From an uncultured Bacteroidales bacterium (GTDB lineage Bacteria; Bacteroidota; Bacteroidia; Bacteroidales; UBA3824), in assembly GCA_905234655.1 (NCBI GenBank), contig CAJOJG010000024.1, positions 1 through 40,647 on the forward strand: a stretch of 40,647 nt of DNA. Direction: 5' to 3'. Position numbers and translations under genes: made by a program. Below are positions 8,008-17,400 of the stretch, piece after piece. Every line of letters begins with the position of its first letter. Positions within the stretch are counted from its first letter, which is position 1. A model generated the notes under the pieces. That model ran no database searches. It had not been told where the DNA came from and saw nothing but the letters and a program-made list of their open reading frames with translations.

Positions 8008-8520
8008 ATGGCAAACAACGAGATACAAAAAGCAAACACAGAGATGCAGATTGCAACGACAAAACTTCATTGATTTCTATCAAGGACACCCTGATTTCTT
8101 TCTAATGGAATGAATTACAGAACAAAAATCAATTGCAGAAATTTTGCAATCACTGACTGCAAAATTCCCCATACGTCTGTCGTGGACCCATTACAGCATT
8201 ATACTTCAAGAACTTACCGACGAAGGGCGTGCATGGTACGAGAACGAGGCGGCCAACGAGATGTGGAGTACGCGCACATTGCAACGGAATGTTTCGTCGC
8301 AGTATTACCACCGGCTGTTGAAATCGCAGGACAAAAAGGTAGTGCGCGACGAAATGCACACGCTCACAGCACCTTTGCAGGACAAACTTGAATACCTCAA
8401 AAACCCCGTCGTGGCGGAGTTTCTTGGTTTTAAAAACAACTGCAACTACACCGAAAGCAACTTGGAACAGAGCATTATCGACCATTTGATTCCTTTTTTT
8501 GATGGAATTAGGAATGAATA
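8008..8520 (+). pseudogene. Decayed DUF1016 (YhcG/PDDEXK nuclease family) gene
   Basis: A start-like frame at ATG 8008 (MANNEIQKANTEMQ) ends at TGA 8071. A second frame carries FIDFYQGHPDFFLME, TGA at 8111, and then ITEQKSIAEILQSLTAKFP in the same frame. From 8144 the frame runs to TAA 8519-8521 and encodes a good DUF1016 N-terminal domain: RLSWTHYSIILQE, WYENEAANEMWSTRTLQRNV, SSQYYHRLLKSQ. It reaches NPVVAEFLGFKNNCNYTE and then stops. The C-terminal nuclease domain, which in intact proteins continues with an LELGKGFAF-like motif, is missing. The gene is therefore broken by a frameshift or stop at the front and truncated at the back. Intact relatives associate with restriction systems, phages or transposon ends. 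Confidence 0.75.
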
Positions 8521-8535
8521 ATGTTCACCACACCC

Positions 8536-8580
8536 AACGATATTTCGGCGAATAAAAATCACATTCACCGAAATATCGTT
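8536..8580. terminator. Bidirectional hairpin between convergent units
   Basis: Arms 8536-8553 and 8563-8580 (AACGATATTTCGG type) pair over 18 bp with one mismatch and a 9-nt loop. It lies between the plus-strand nuclease remnant and the 3' end of the minus-strand operon, so it can stop both. The rest of 8581-8790 shows no gene. Confidence 0.65.
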
Positions 8581-8790
8581 TTCGATTTGAAAAATCCCCA
8601 TTTTAACGCCCAAAATCTTGCCGACCATCACCACTACCATTTTTACATTTGACGCGGGAAATGGGGTAATTTTTGGCGTTATAATATCCCAAAATCTTTC
8701 ACGCATCCGACCACCAAACCGCGCAAAAATCCACCATCAAAAGGAAATCGCGATATTTTTCAGCACAAAAAAAATATAACAATCTGACAA

Positions 8791-10656
8791 TCAGACACTT
8801 TCTTTATTCTCTACGGAATCGTCCTTTTTCGGCAAAACAGACGTGATTTGCTCGTCAGGGTGAAAATGTTGGTAAATTTTAAGCGCACGGTCGAGATTGA
8901 CCACCTTTTTGAGCTCAATGATGGAAAGCTCGGCGATTTTGTTGACTGAGCCAAAAGTGGTGAGAAGTTTTCCGATGGTCTTGTCGCCGATGCCCGGTAT
9001 GTCTTCGAGAATTGAATGAATCATTCCCTTCGACCTCTTGTTCCTGTGGAACGTAATGCCAAAGCGATGCGCCTCGTCGCGAAGATGCTGGATTACCTTC
9101 AACGTCGGCGAAGTCCTATCGAGGTAGAGCGGAATCGGGTCGTTGGGATAGAAAATCTCTTCCAACCTCTTTGCCAATCCGACCACGGCAATCTTGCCGT
9201 CGAGACCCAAAGCTTGCAGAGTTTCATACGCGCAGCGCAACTGACCTTTGCCACCGTCGATGACAATCAACTGCGGCAGTTCCTTGCCTTCTTCGCTCAA
9301 CCTTTTGTAACGACGATACACCACCTCGCGCATCGTCGCAAAGTCGTCCGCACCAACCACAGTTTTCACGTTAAACAGACGGTAATCTTTTTTGAAAGGT
9401 TTGCCGTTCCTGAATACGACGCACGACGAAACGGGATTGGTGCCCTGAATGTTTGAATTGTCAAAACACTCGATATGCCTCGGCTCAACGTCGAGTTGCA
9501 GGTCGTCTTTCATCTTTTTCATCAGATTGTTGACGGACGCATCGGGATCCACGAGCGAGCGTTGCCGTTGTTGTTCCGCCATATACAGACGGCAATTTCT
9601 GAGCGACCAGTCCAAAAGTTGTTTTCTGTCGCCGGATTTCGGGACGGTGATTTTGATGTTGTCGATGTCAAAATCAATCTCAAACGGCAAGATAAATTCC
9701 TTTGCGTCGTCGCCAATATTGAACTCTGAAAAATGAATGTCGGTAATAGTGGTGGTGAGAATGTCCTCGGGCGATTCGTCGGCGCGGTCTTTGATTTCGC
9801 GGGTGAAAGAGCGGATGATGACGCTGTTGCTCACTTTCATAAAATTGACGTAATAAAAATCGTCCCGTTCGTCCTTGAGAATCGAATACACTTCCACCGT
9901 GTTTGACACGTGGACAGAGATTACATTCTTGGCGTGATAATTGTCGAGGATGTCGTATTTTTCCTTGATGATTTGCGCCTTTTCAAATTCGAGATTTTCG
10001 GAAAGAGCCATCATCTGTTCGCGCAAAATCGCAAGAACCTCGTTGGTGCGGCCGTTGAGGATTTTGCGGACATTGTTGAGGCTGTTGGCGTATTCTTCCT
10101 TGCTTACGTCGCCAATGCACGGCGCGCAACAATTTTTGATGTGGTAGTCGAGGCACACTTCATACTTGCCCGCCTTGACTTTTTCGTCGCTCAATACCGT
10201 GCGGCAAGTCCTCAGCGAAAACAGCCGCCTAATCATTTCCAACACCTCGCGCATCGCATATATCGACGTGTATGGACCGAAATATTGCGTGCCGTCGTTG
10301 ACCTTTTTCCTCGTGAAAAACACCCTCGGAAAATCCTCGTTGGTGATGCAAATCCACGGATAAGTCTTGTCGTCTTTCAAGAGGATATTGTATCGCGGCT
10401 GAAATTTTTTTATCAATTTGTTTTCCAAGAGCAACGCATCCGTCTCGGTATCGACACAGATATGCAGCAAGTCGTGGATATGCTTGACGAGAATCGCCGT
10501 CTTCCCCACTTGGTTTTTCTCGCGGAAATACGACGAAACCCTGTTCCTCAAATTCTTCGCCTTGCCGACATAAATCACCGTCCCGTTCTCGTCGAGGAAA
10601 TTATAGACCCCCGGCGACAGCGGCAGGGTCTTTACTTTGTATTCCAAATCCGTCAT
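8791..10656 (-). CDS. uvrC: UvrABC system protein C
   Basis: UvrC makes the two incisions around a lesion in nucleotide excision repair. The GIY-YIG nuclease domain (3' cut) is at the N-terminus with GVY at 16-18, YVG at 29-31 and Glu78. The UVR domain, which binds UvrB, lies near 205-240 (MMALSENLEFEKAQIIKEKYDIL). The RNase H-like nuclease (5' cut) follows, with IECFDNSNIQG and LIVIDGGKGQL. Helix-hairpin-helix motifs close the protein (LEDIPGIGDKTIGKLLTTFGS). The length of 621 is normal. It is the last gene of the long minus-strand operon and its ATG overlaps the peptidase stop in an ATGA. Confidence 0.96.
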   Translation of the reverse strand: MTDLEYKVKTLPLSPGVYNFLDENGTVIYVGKAKNLRNRVSSYFREKNQVGKTAILVKHIHDLLHICVDTETDALLLENKLIKKFQPRYNILLKDDKTYPWICITNEDFPRVFFTRKKVNDGTQYFGPYTSIYAMREVLEMIRRLFSLRTCRTVLSDEKVKAGKYEVCLDYHIKNCCAPCIGDVSKEEYANSLNNVRKILNGRTNEVLAILREQMMALSENLEFEKAQIIKEKYDILDNYHAKNVISVHVSNTVEVYSILKDERDDFYYVNFMKVSNSVIIRSFTREIKDRADESPEDILTTTITDIHFSEFNIGDDAKEFILPFEIDFDIDNIKITVPKSGDRKQLLDWSLRNCRLYMAEQQRQRSLVDPDASVNNLMKKMKDDLQLDVEPRHIECFDNSNIQGTNPVSSCVVFRNGKPFKKDYRLFNVKTVVGADDFATMREVVYRRYKRLSEEGKELPQLIVIDGGKGQLRCAYETLQALGLDGKIAVVGLAKRLEEIFYPNDPIPLYLDRTSPTLKVIQHLRDEAHRFGITFHRNKRSKGMIHSILEDIPGIGDKTIGKLLTTFGSVNKIAELSIIELKKVVNLDRALKIYQHFHPDEQITSVLPKKDDSVENKESV

Positions 10657-11744
10657 TTCCTCAAATCTTTTTTATTGATTGCGTCCTTGCAAAGATAAAT
10701 ATATGTCGTATTGAGTCTCATAAAATCTTCCGACATATACCAAATTCCATTATTACCGCAATTCCTGCCCCACGAATTTTTCACCATATAGTATTTTTTG
10801 CCTGACGCATCTTTTGCGATACCGTAAATCAGCATCACGTGGTCGTATGTAAAAGTCCAGTTGTCCCATTGTTTCTGACGCAACTCTTGGGTTACCTTTG
10901 GACTTCCAGGCAATTTTGCAATACCATAATAACTAAAATTACCCGTAACATCGCCGCCCCAAGCCACGCAAAACCCATTTTCAAGAGCCGTGTCGAGGAT
11001 TTTCATCATCTTGTCGAGCGGCAAATTGTAGCTTGGCAGCGACCGCCACTTGTGCACAGCCTCAATCACAAAATTCTCGTAAAACGGATGGTGGGTGAAA
11101 CTTGTGATGCACATATAATTGTCCCAATCGAGGCCGAGGCTTGCGGCGAAAGTATTGGGCGTGTATGTCTTGCCCTCATACTCGAAACTTGTCGGACACT
11201 TGCCGATATATTTGTCAAGTATATTTTGGATTGAATCCTGCCAACCATTGATAGTTCTCACATAATTGTAAACTGGATTGTCAACGTCATAATTCTCATT
11301 ACCGCCGCGAGCGAAGTGCTGCAATTTAGGTTTGAAGACAGATGCAAATTCATCAAAATTGCAAAGCGAATCGCCGACAAGACTGCCCGGCGCGGGCATC
11401 GCATCTTCGGGACAAATGCCGTGTCTTTTTATGATTTCAAACACATCCGCCGCTTCGCCGCCCTGGCAAAACTGTGCGTGTCCGTGCATTCTCACAATAT
11501 ACACGGCGCGTTCCATATAATTCTTGTTGGCTACAAACATTTCGCAAAGGTCGTATGTCTTGCCTGTCTTCCGCAAAATCTCGCTTTCCACAAATCCAAT
11601 CGTCGCAAAATTCCAGCAAGTGCCGCTCTTGTATTGGTCTTTGACGCTTGTAATTGGATTCTCAATCACAGTTTCAAAGTCCCCCTGCCCTACCGAAATC
11701 AGCGGCAACAGAATCATCAAAAATGCAAACAACGATTTCATCAT
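10653..11744 (-). CDS. Exported C1-family cysteine peptidase (bleomycin hydrolase/PepC-like)
   Basis: A papain-fold peptidase of the C1B type, probably an aminopeptidase acting in the periplasm, because it has a signal peptide (MKSLFAFLMILLPLISVGQ). The three catalytic residues are visible: Cys43 in SGTCWNFA, His302 in DHVMLIYG and Asn323 in VKNSWG. The insertions typical of bleomycin hydrolase lie between the first two, but at 363 residues it is shorter than cytosolic PepC (about 450). M1 and M2 are adjacent starts. It sits 2 nt after mnmG and overlaps uvrC by 4 nt, so it is translated within the operon, although its role is unrelated to tRNA modification or repair. Confidence 0.88.
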   Translation of the reverse strand: MMKSLFAFLMILLPLISVGQGDFETVIENPITSVKDQYKSGTCWNFATIGFVESEILRKTGKTYDLCEMFVANKNYMERAVYIVRMHGHAQFCQGGEAADVFEIIKRHGICPEDAMPAPGSLVGDSLCNFDEFASVFKPKLQHFARGGNENYDVDNPVYNYVRTINGWQDSIQNILDKYIGKCPTSFEYEGKTYTPNTFAASLGLDWDNYMCITSFTHHPFYENFVIEAVHKWRSLPSYNLPLDKMMKILDTALENGFCVAWGGDVTGNFSYYGIAKLPGSPKVTQELRQKQWDNWTFTYDHVMLIYGIAKDASGKKYYMVKNSWGRNCGNNGIWYMSEDFMRLNTTYIYLCKDAINKKDLRK

Positions 11745-11746
11745 AA

Positions 11747-13600
11747 TTATCTTCCTAAATGTATCAAAATTGTATTGATGTCCGACGGACTTACGCCGGG
11801 AATCCTCGACGCTTGGCCGATGTTGGCGGGACGGATTCGGGCGAGTTTTTGACGCGCTTCGATTGAGAGCGACTGCAATTTTTCGTAGTCGAAACCGTCG
11901 GGGATTTTTACGTAATCGAGCCGCGAAAGTTTTTCGGCGGTCTGTTCTTCACGCTCGATGTAGCCTTGGTACTTCAATTTGATTTCCGCCGATTCTATTT
12001 CGTAGCGGTTGAATAGTTTCAAGAATGGGAAAATATCCTTCAGTTCCGCCAATTCTACTTCCGTCCGCAAAACTATCGCCGCGAGTCTGTTGCCTTGCGA
12101 GAGCGGTTTGCCGCCTTTGGATTCGATGTAAGGATTAATCTTTTCACGTGAAACAGACGTTTCCTTGCAATAGTCGAGAATCTTCGCGACGTTTGCAGCC
12201 TTAGATTTGTATGCGTCGAGCCGTTCTTGGGACGCCAATCCGATGTCAAAACCTCGTTGAGTTAAGCGTTCATCTGCGTTGTCCTGACGCAGAAGGATGC
12301 GGTATTCCGACCGCGACGTGAACATTCTGTACGGCTCGTCAACGCCCTTTGTAACCAAATCATCTATCAAAACACCGATGTAAGCGTCCTTTCTCGAAAG
12401 CGTAAATTCGTCCTTACCGAGGAACGACAAAGCCGCGTTGACACCAGCCATCAATCCCTGACAAGCCGCTTCCTCGTAGCCCGTCGTGCCGTTGACTTGC
12501 CCGGCGAAATAGCAACCTTTCACAACCTTAGATTCCAACGTGTGCAGCAACTGCGTCGGGTCAAAATAATCATATTCGATGGCGTATCCCGGACGAAAAA
12601 TCTTGCAATTTTCGAGGCCAGGAATCTTGCGGATTGCGGCGTATTGCACCTCAAAAGGCAGCGACGACGAAAAACCATTCAGGTAATATTCGCAAGTTTC
12701 AGTGCCTTCTGGTTCGAGAAAAACGGGGTGCGATTGCTTGTCGGCGAAGGTTACAATCTTGGTTTCAACGGACGGGCAATACCTCGGGCCAGTGGATTTA
12801 ATCGTACCGTTGAACAGCGGCGAGCGGTCAAAACCCTTCCGCAATTCGTCGTGGACAGCCGGATTTGTGTATGAAATATAACAATCCCGCTGTGGCAATC
12901 TCTCGATTTTGTCGCCAAAAAACGAAAAACTGTCGGGGTTTTCGTCGCCCGATTGGGGTGTCATTTTGCCAAAATCAATCGTCCTGCCGTCGATTCGAGC
13001 GGGCGTTCCTGTCTTCATTCTACTGGTTTTGACACCGGCGGCGAGCAAAGTTTCCGTCAATCCGTGGCTCGGAATTTCGCCAATCCTGCCGCCTTCATAG
13101 CGGTTGGTGCCAACGTGCATCAAGCCGTTGAGGAAAGTTCCGGCAGTAACGACCACTTTTGCGCACTTGAACTTCACGCCAAAAACGGTCTCGATGCCCA
13201 CTACCCTACCATCTTCCACGTCGATACTTTTCACGGAATCTTGCCAAAAATACAGGTTCGGAATCTTTTCGAGTTCGTTGCGCCAATTCACGGAAAACTT
13301 CACGCGGTCGCATTGCGCACGTGGCGACCACATCGCGGGACCTTTGGAACGGTTAAGCATACGGAATTGGATGGCGCTCATATCCGTTATAATTCCTGTC
13401 AAGCCGCCAAGCGCATCCACTTCACGGACAATCTGCCCTTTTGCAATGCCGCCAATCGCAGGGTTGCACGACATCTGGGCGAATTTAAACATATCCATCG
13501 TGATGAGCAAAGTCCTCACGCCGAGCCTTGCCGACGCTGCCGCCGCCTCGCACCCGGCGTGTCCCGCCCCTATCACAATAACATCGTATTCTTCAATCAT
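11747..13600 (-). CDS. mnmG: tRNA uridine-5-carboxymethylaminomethyl modification enzyme MnmG (GidA)
   Basis: With MnmE this FAD enzyme modifies U34 of tRNAs that read split codon boxes. The FAD-binding Rossmann motif is at the N-terminus (DVIVIGAGHAGCEAA, about 6-20). Conserved blocks follow: MSCNPAIGGIAKG, RMLNRSKGPAMWSPRAQ, GTFLNGLMHVG, RMKTGTPAR, QVNGTTGYEEAACQGL and FTSRSEYRILLRQDNAD. The length of 617 is standard. A parS-like site lies inside the coding sequence (12140-12155) and encodes the VSRE of KETSVSREKINPY, in the helical C-terminal part. It overlaps ybeY by 4 nt (ATGA). In many bacteria mnmG lies near the replication origin, which fits the context here. Confidence 0.97.
   Translation of the reverse strand: MIEEYDVIVIGAGHAGCEAAAASARLGVRTLLITMDMFKFAQMSCNPAIGGIAKGQIVREVDALGGLTGIITDMSAIQFRMLNRSKGPAMWSPRAQCDRVKFSVNWRNELEKIPNLYFWQDSVKSIDVEDGRVVGIETVFGVKFKCAKVVVTAGTFLNGLMHVGTNRYEGGRIGEIPSHGLTETLLAAGVKTSRMKTGTPARIDGRTIDFGKMTPQSGDENPDSFSFFGDKIERLPQRDCYISYTNPAVHDELRKGFDRSPLFNGTIKSTGPRYCPSVETKIVTFADKQSHPVFLEPEGTETCEYYLNGFSSSLPFEVQYAAIRKIPGLENCKIFRPGYAIEYDYFDPTQLLHTLESKVVKGCYFAGQVNGTTGYEEAACQGLMAGVNAALSFLGKDEFTLSRKDAYIGVLIDDLVTKGVDEPYRMFTSRSEYRILLRQDNADERLTQRGFDIGLASQERLDAYKSKAANVAKILDYCKETSVSREKINPYIESKGGKPLSQGNRLAAIVLRTEVELAELKDIFPFLKLFNRYEIESAEIKLKYQGYIEREEQTAEKLSRLDYVKIPDGFDYEKLQSLSIEARQKLARIRPANIGQASRIPGVSPSDINTILIHLGR
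12140..12155. other. parS-like centromere site 1 (in mnmG)
   Basis: Matches the ParB-binding consensus TGTTTCACGTGAAACA at 14 of 16 positions (CTTTTCACGTGAAACA), with a perfect central TTTCACGTGAAA palindrome. Confidence 0.75.
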
Positions 13601-14031
13601 TGTTTCCTGAATTGTTGGTTGAAAACGTCAATATAAAAATCTTCCATCCTGTGGATTTCAGCTTCCTGTTCGTCGGTCTGGTCGTCATAGCCGACAAGGT
13701 GAAGAACGCCGTGAATCATTACGCGCAGTAACTCTGTTTCACGCGAAACATTGAACTTTTCGGCATTGTCGTACACCCTGTCGTAACTGATGAACATATC
13801 GCCGCTAACATACCTATCTTCCACATAGTCAAACGTGATGATGTCGGTGTAGTAATCATGCCCGAGATATTGCTTGTTCATGTTCCAAAGATACTCGTCG
13901 GAACAGAAGATGTACGACAAGTTTCCCGTGAAACAATGCTCGTTTTTCACGGCGTAGTCTATCCAATCAACCAAAGATTGCTCATCGGGAAGTGGGAATC
14001 CGACATCCTCAAAATTAAAACTAATGTTCAT
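13597..14031 (-). CDS. ybeY: Endoribonuclease/rRNA maturation factor YbeY
   Basis: YbeY is a metal-dependent RNase needed for 16S rRNA 3'-end maturation and ribosome quality control. The metal motif is HGVLHLVGYDD with His107 and His111. The third ligand position is Asp117 rather than His, as I expect for Bacteroidota members. Upstream conserved parts are YIFCSDEYLWNMNKQYLGHDYYTDIITFDY, read in overlapping blocks. The length of 144 is normal. Two parS-like sites fall in the gene: one encodes NVSRETE, the other lies in the HCFTGNL segment. It overlaps the ATPase gene by 11 nt and mnmG by 4 nt. Confidence 0.93.
   Translation of the reverse strand: MNISFNFEDVGFPLPDEQSLVDWIDYAVKNEHCFTGNLSYIFCSDEYLWNMNKQYLGHDYYTDIITFDYVEDRYVSGDMFISYDRVYDNAEKFNVSRETELLRVMIHGVLHLVGYDDQTDEQEAEIHRMEDFYIDVFNQQFRKQ
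13735..13750. other. parS-like centromere site 2 (in ybeY)
   Basis: TGTTTCACGCGAAACA, 15 of 16 matches to the ParB consensus; the best site in the cluster. Confidence 0.8.
13920..13935. other. parS-like centromere site 3 (in ybeY)
   Basis: AGTTTCCCGTGAAACA, 14 of 16 matches, 185 bp from site 2. Confidence 0.7.
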
Positions 14032-14440
14032 CGTCTTGCTTTTTAGTCAAATCAAAATACATATTTACAAGAGTTCCGCCCTCAAGGAACTCGACCTTAT
14101 CACAAAGTTCGCGCATAAGGAACACTCCCCTGCCGCTAAACTTCTGCACGTTGTCAGGGTCAGTCGGATCTGGCAATGAATTTGGATCGAAGCCAAGACC
14201 TTCGTCCTTGACAGACAACAGAAGAAAATTGTCACGAATCTCAGTGTTGATAAAGACATACTTCGTAGGGTCACAATGATTGCCATGCGTGATGGCATTG
14301 GTCACGGACTCGAGCGCAGACACGAGGAGATTGCCGTACAAGTATTCGTTGATCTTGTACTCAACGCCCAACTGGTCGACGAATTCCTCCAGTACCTTGA
14401 TATTTTCGATTTCCGATTTTATGGTGATAAATGTTTTCAT
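14021..14440 (-). CDS. RsbW-like ATP-binding protein (HATPase_c, anti-sigma regulatory factor type)
   Basis: A stand-alone GHKL ATPase of about 139 residues like the serine kinases/anti-sigma factors RsbW and SpoIIAB. The N box is visible in LLVSALESVTNAITHGN. The G1 box is VKDEGLGFDP and the G2 box is SGRGVFLMRELCD. Members of this group usually bind a partner (anti-anti-sigma factor or sigma factor) and may phosphorylate it. No partner gene is adjacent. The start at ATG 14440 is chosen over TTG 14449: it lies 9 nt after the stop of the DUF4175 gene, and the ATG itself is the centre of a parS-like sequence. In Bacteroidota this gene commonly precedes ybeY, so the link may be conserved. Confidence 0.85.
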   Translation of the reverse strand: MKTFITIKSEIENIKVLEEFVDQLGVEYKINEYLYGNLLVSALESVTNAITHGNHCDPTKYVFINTEIRDNFLLLSVKDEGLGFDPNSLPDPTDPDNVQKFSGRGVFLMRELCDKVEFLEGGTLVNMYFDLTKKQDDEH

Positions 14441-14448
14441 GTGAAACA
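14433..14448. other. parS-like centromere site 4 (spans the ATPase start codon)
   Basis: On the minus strand TGTTTCACATGAAAAC, 13 of 16 matches to parS. The G-to-A change in the core creates the ATG start codon. Confidence 0.5.
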
Positions 14449-14449
14449 A

Positions 14450-17400
14450 TTAGTCAATGTTTTGTATATAGTCGTTATATATGTTCTGGTAAAACAGATT
14501 GAGATTGATAGGCGAAAGATTGATAAATTCTTTCGTTCCAAAATCTTTCAACTTCAAATTTAGATTCTGATTGTTATTAATTTGAATATCTGTCCCTTGT
14601 TTACTCTCACGTTTTTCGTCTAAATCCTTCGATTTCTCTGCCTTTTCGAGGTCAAGAAGCTTATTAAAGAGTACATCTTGACGGTCAATAAGACGACGGT
14701 CAAAGTTACGATTAATAATATCAGACTTGTTCTGCTCCATCATCTGCTGGATTTGGTTCATAAGTTTTTGCTCATCAGACGACAATCCGTGCGAGTTTTT
14801 CATTTCTTGAAGTTTTTGCATCATCATTTCCTGCATCTTCAAGCTCTCAGCCAACTGCTGTGCAGAAGGTTTGCCGCCGTTTTGCAGTCGCTGAAGCATC
14901 TTCTGCAAACTCTCTTTTAACGACTGTTGTGTAGATTTCATCTGTTGGGTATTTTGTTCACGCTGTTGCATTTCCTTCTTGTTACGTGAAGTATTTTCTT
15001 GCTGTTGCTGGGTATCATTACCCTGCTGACCAGACTGATTCTGCATCTGGTCAGCAATCTCATTGAACAGCAAAGCCAACTCATTAACATTCGTGAGCAA
15101 CAACTGCTGGTTATTAGCCACAGATGAACGAGAATTTGAATTAATACCGCTGATTATCTTATTAGAATAATCATTAATATTGTCAATCTTATCATAGACA
15201 GCATGACCAAGTTTAGGCTCACGTTTTGCAAGAGCATAAATAGAGTCTTTCACAAGTGAAAAATCCTTTGAAATTGAGTTTTGAGACCGTAGCAAATCGG
15301 TTGACATAAAAGAATTTTGACGGTTGTTCTTCAACTGTTCAATTAAGGCCTCTTGATTAAAAGAAATTGTCAACAAATTGTCCAAAATCTGCCTAATATC
15401 GTTAAGGTTTTCCTTGTTTTTTTGTTCTTTACTTTGCTGATTCATCCCCTGCAACTTATCGGACAACTCCTCCATTTCCACGGCAGTCTCATCCATCATT
15501 TGTGAAAGATTTTCACGTGACTGACGAGAATTATTATTTTGCTGACCATTATTTTGTGAATTAGACTTGTTTGAATCAGACTTGTTTGAATCAGACTTGT
15601 TTGAATCAGACTTGTTTGAATCAGACTTGTTTGAATCAGACTTGTTTGAATCAGACTTGTTTGAATCAGACCTTTCGCCATCATTATCTTTATTCGAATC
15701 AGACTTATCGGCATTTTTATCCTTATTCAAATCTGATTTTCCACCATTATTATCCTTATTCGAACCTGACTTGTTACTATTTTTATCCTTGTTCGAATCA
15801 GTATTTTCACTTTTTCCACCTTCATCAGAATCAGATTTTTTTTCATGTTTGTCGGATTCATTGTCAATGTTTTCACGTGAAACAATCTTAGAATTGTCCT
15901 TGTTGTCAAGTTTGTTCTCTAATTTTTTCATTTCATTAAGTTGGTACTCGAGATTATTTTTCAAATTTTGAAACTCTTTACTGAGGTCACGAATGTCAAG
16001 TTTGTTCTCTCCCAACTCCTCATTTTGTTTCTTTAAATCGTTATAATCGGCTAACTTTTGGTCAAATTGTTTCTTCAATTCTTCCATTTTGTCAGACAAA
16101 TCTTTATTAGGACTATCCTCAAAGTTCGGAGAATTTGCATTTAACTCATTCTTTCGAGCATTAGTTTTGCCGTCTTTAGCATTATTTTGAGATTTGTTAT
16201 TCTTCACTTCCTTGGAAACTTCACGGTACTCGGACGCAATTTTGTCTAAATCTTTGGAGAGATTTTGAAGTTTTGAGTCAACATTATACAACTTCATAAG
16301 TTCATTATTACGGTCTAACTGCTCAGAAATTTGATTAAAATCAAACTTTAAATCTTGCAAATTTTCACGCAAAGATTTTTCATTAAAAGACTGCGCCATC
16401 TCATTAATCTTGTCCAAAAGTTCCTTAATATCATCGGTCAAAAGGTTGTCCCAAAGTTCTTGAAGTTGCTTTTGCTTCTCCAAAAGTTCTTCGGACATTT
16501 CGGGTGAAAGTTGGTTTTCAAACGCATTTTTGGACATATTTTCTTGTGAAAGTTCATTCATCAACTGCTGCAATCGGTTCTGTTTGTCCATCAAATTGTT
16601 CAACTTTAACTGTTTTTCCCAGTCTGAAACCTTGTCATTAGACGATATTGACTTCTGAAAATCGTTCAAATCACTGTTCAACTCGTTCAAAAGACGTTGC
16701 CCCTGCTCAATTTTGTCCATTATTGAGTTGTTAAGATTATTAACACGCTCCTGTTTTTCATCATTTGTAATGGTCGTGTAGACAGAAATTGGAGTTTTTG
16801 ACGACTTAAAACCAGAAATCGCATCGTTGTCCCTGACCTCAAAATAGTATGAAATCGACTTCGGCATGTTATTAAAATCGAAGTAAAAATAGAAATCTTG
16901 CGACACGGCAGGCGCAATTTCAATGGCTTGAGACTTGACGGACTGTGGAGCCTGTGAGTCATAATAACAGAAATTCAATGAATGAAATCCATAATCATCC
17001 ACAATATGCCCGGAGAAGAACACAGCGTTTGCCGCCGAGGAATCGACCGCCGACACAACCTGAATCTGTGGGTAATAATCCGGCACAATATTCACGTGAA
17101 ACATATTCGACGAAGACCTAAAACCATTGTCACCGACAGCATCATAATGGTAGTCAAACGACTTTAGCGCAGTCTTTCTTGTAGTGACATTTTCAACACT
17201 CAAAACCGATTCTATACGTGTAGAATCGACATAGAAATCGAAATCCTTACAATTATCGACATCAAAATTCCACGTAATCTGAGCCCCAAACGGGACTGTG
17301 AAATCTCCCGAATTAGCAAACTCATCGGCACTTATTTTAGTGTATGACGGCGGCGTAACTGACACCGTGACACCTAAAATTTGCGGTTTTTGGAACACAG

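Noticed and set aside
15248..15261. Palindrome TTTCACAAGTGAAA as a seventh parS site
   Set aside because: Two extra bases break the CACGTG core, which would change the spacing of the ParB half-sites.
15509..15524. parS half-site with CACGTGA
   Set aside because: Only 11 of 16 positions match; mentioned with site 5 but not counted.
15567..15971. Plus-strand frame with FESDL repeats
   Set aside because: Antisense of the SDSNK repeat in the DUF4175 gene; it exists because the 15-bp unit has no stops in that frame.
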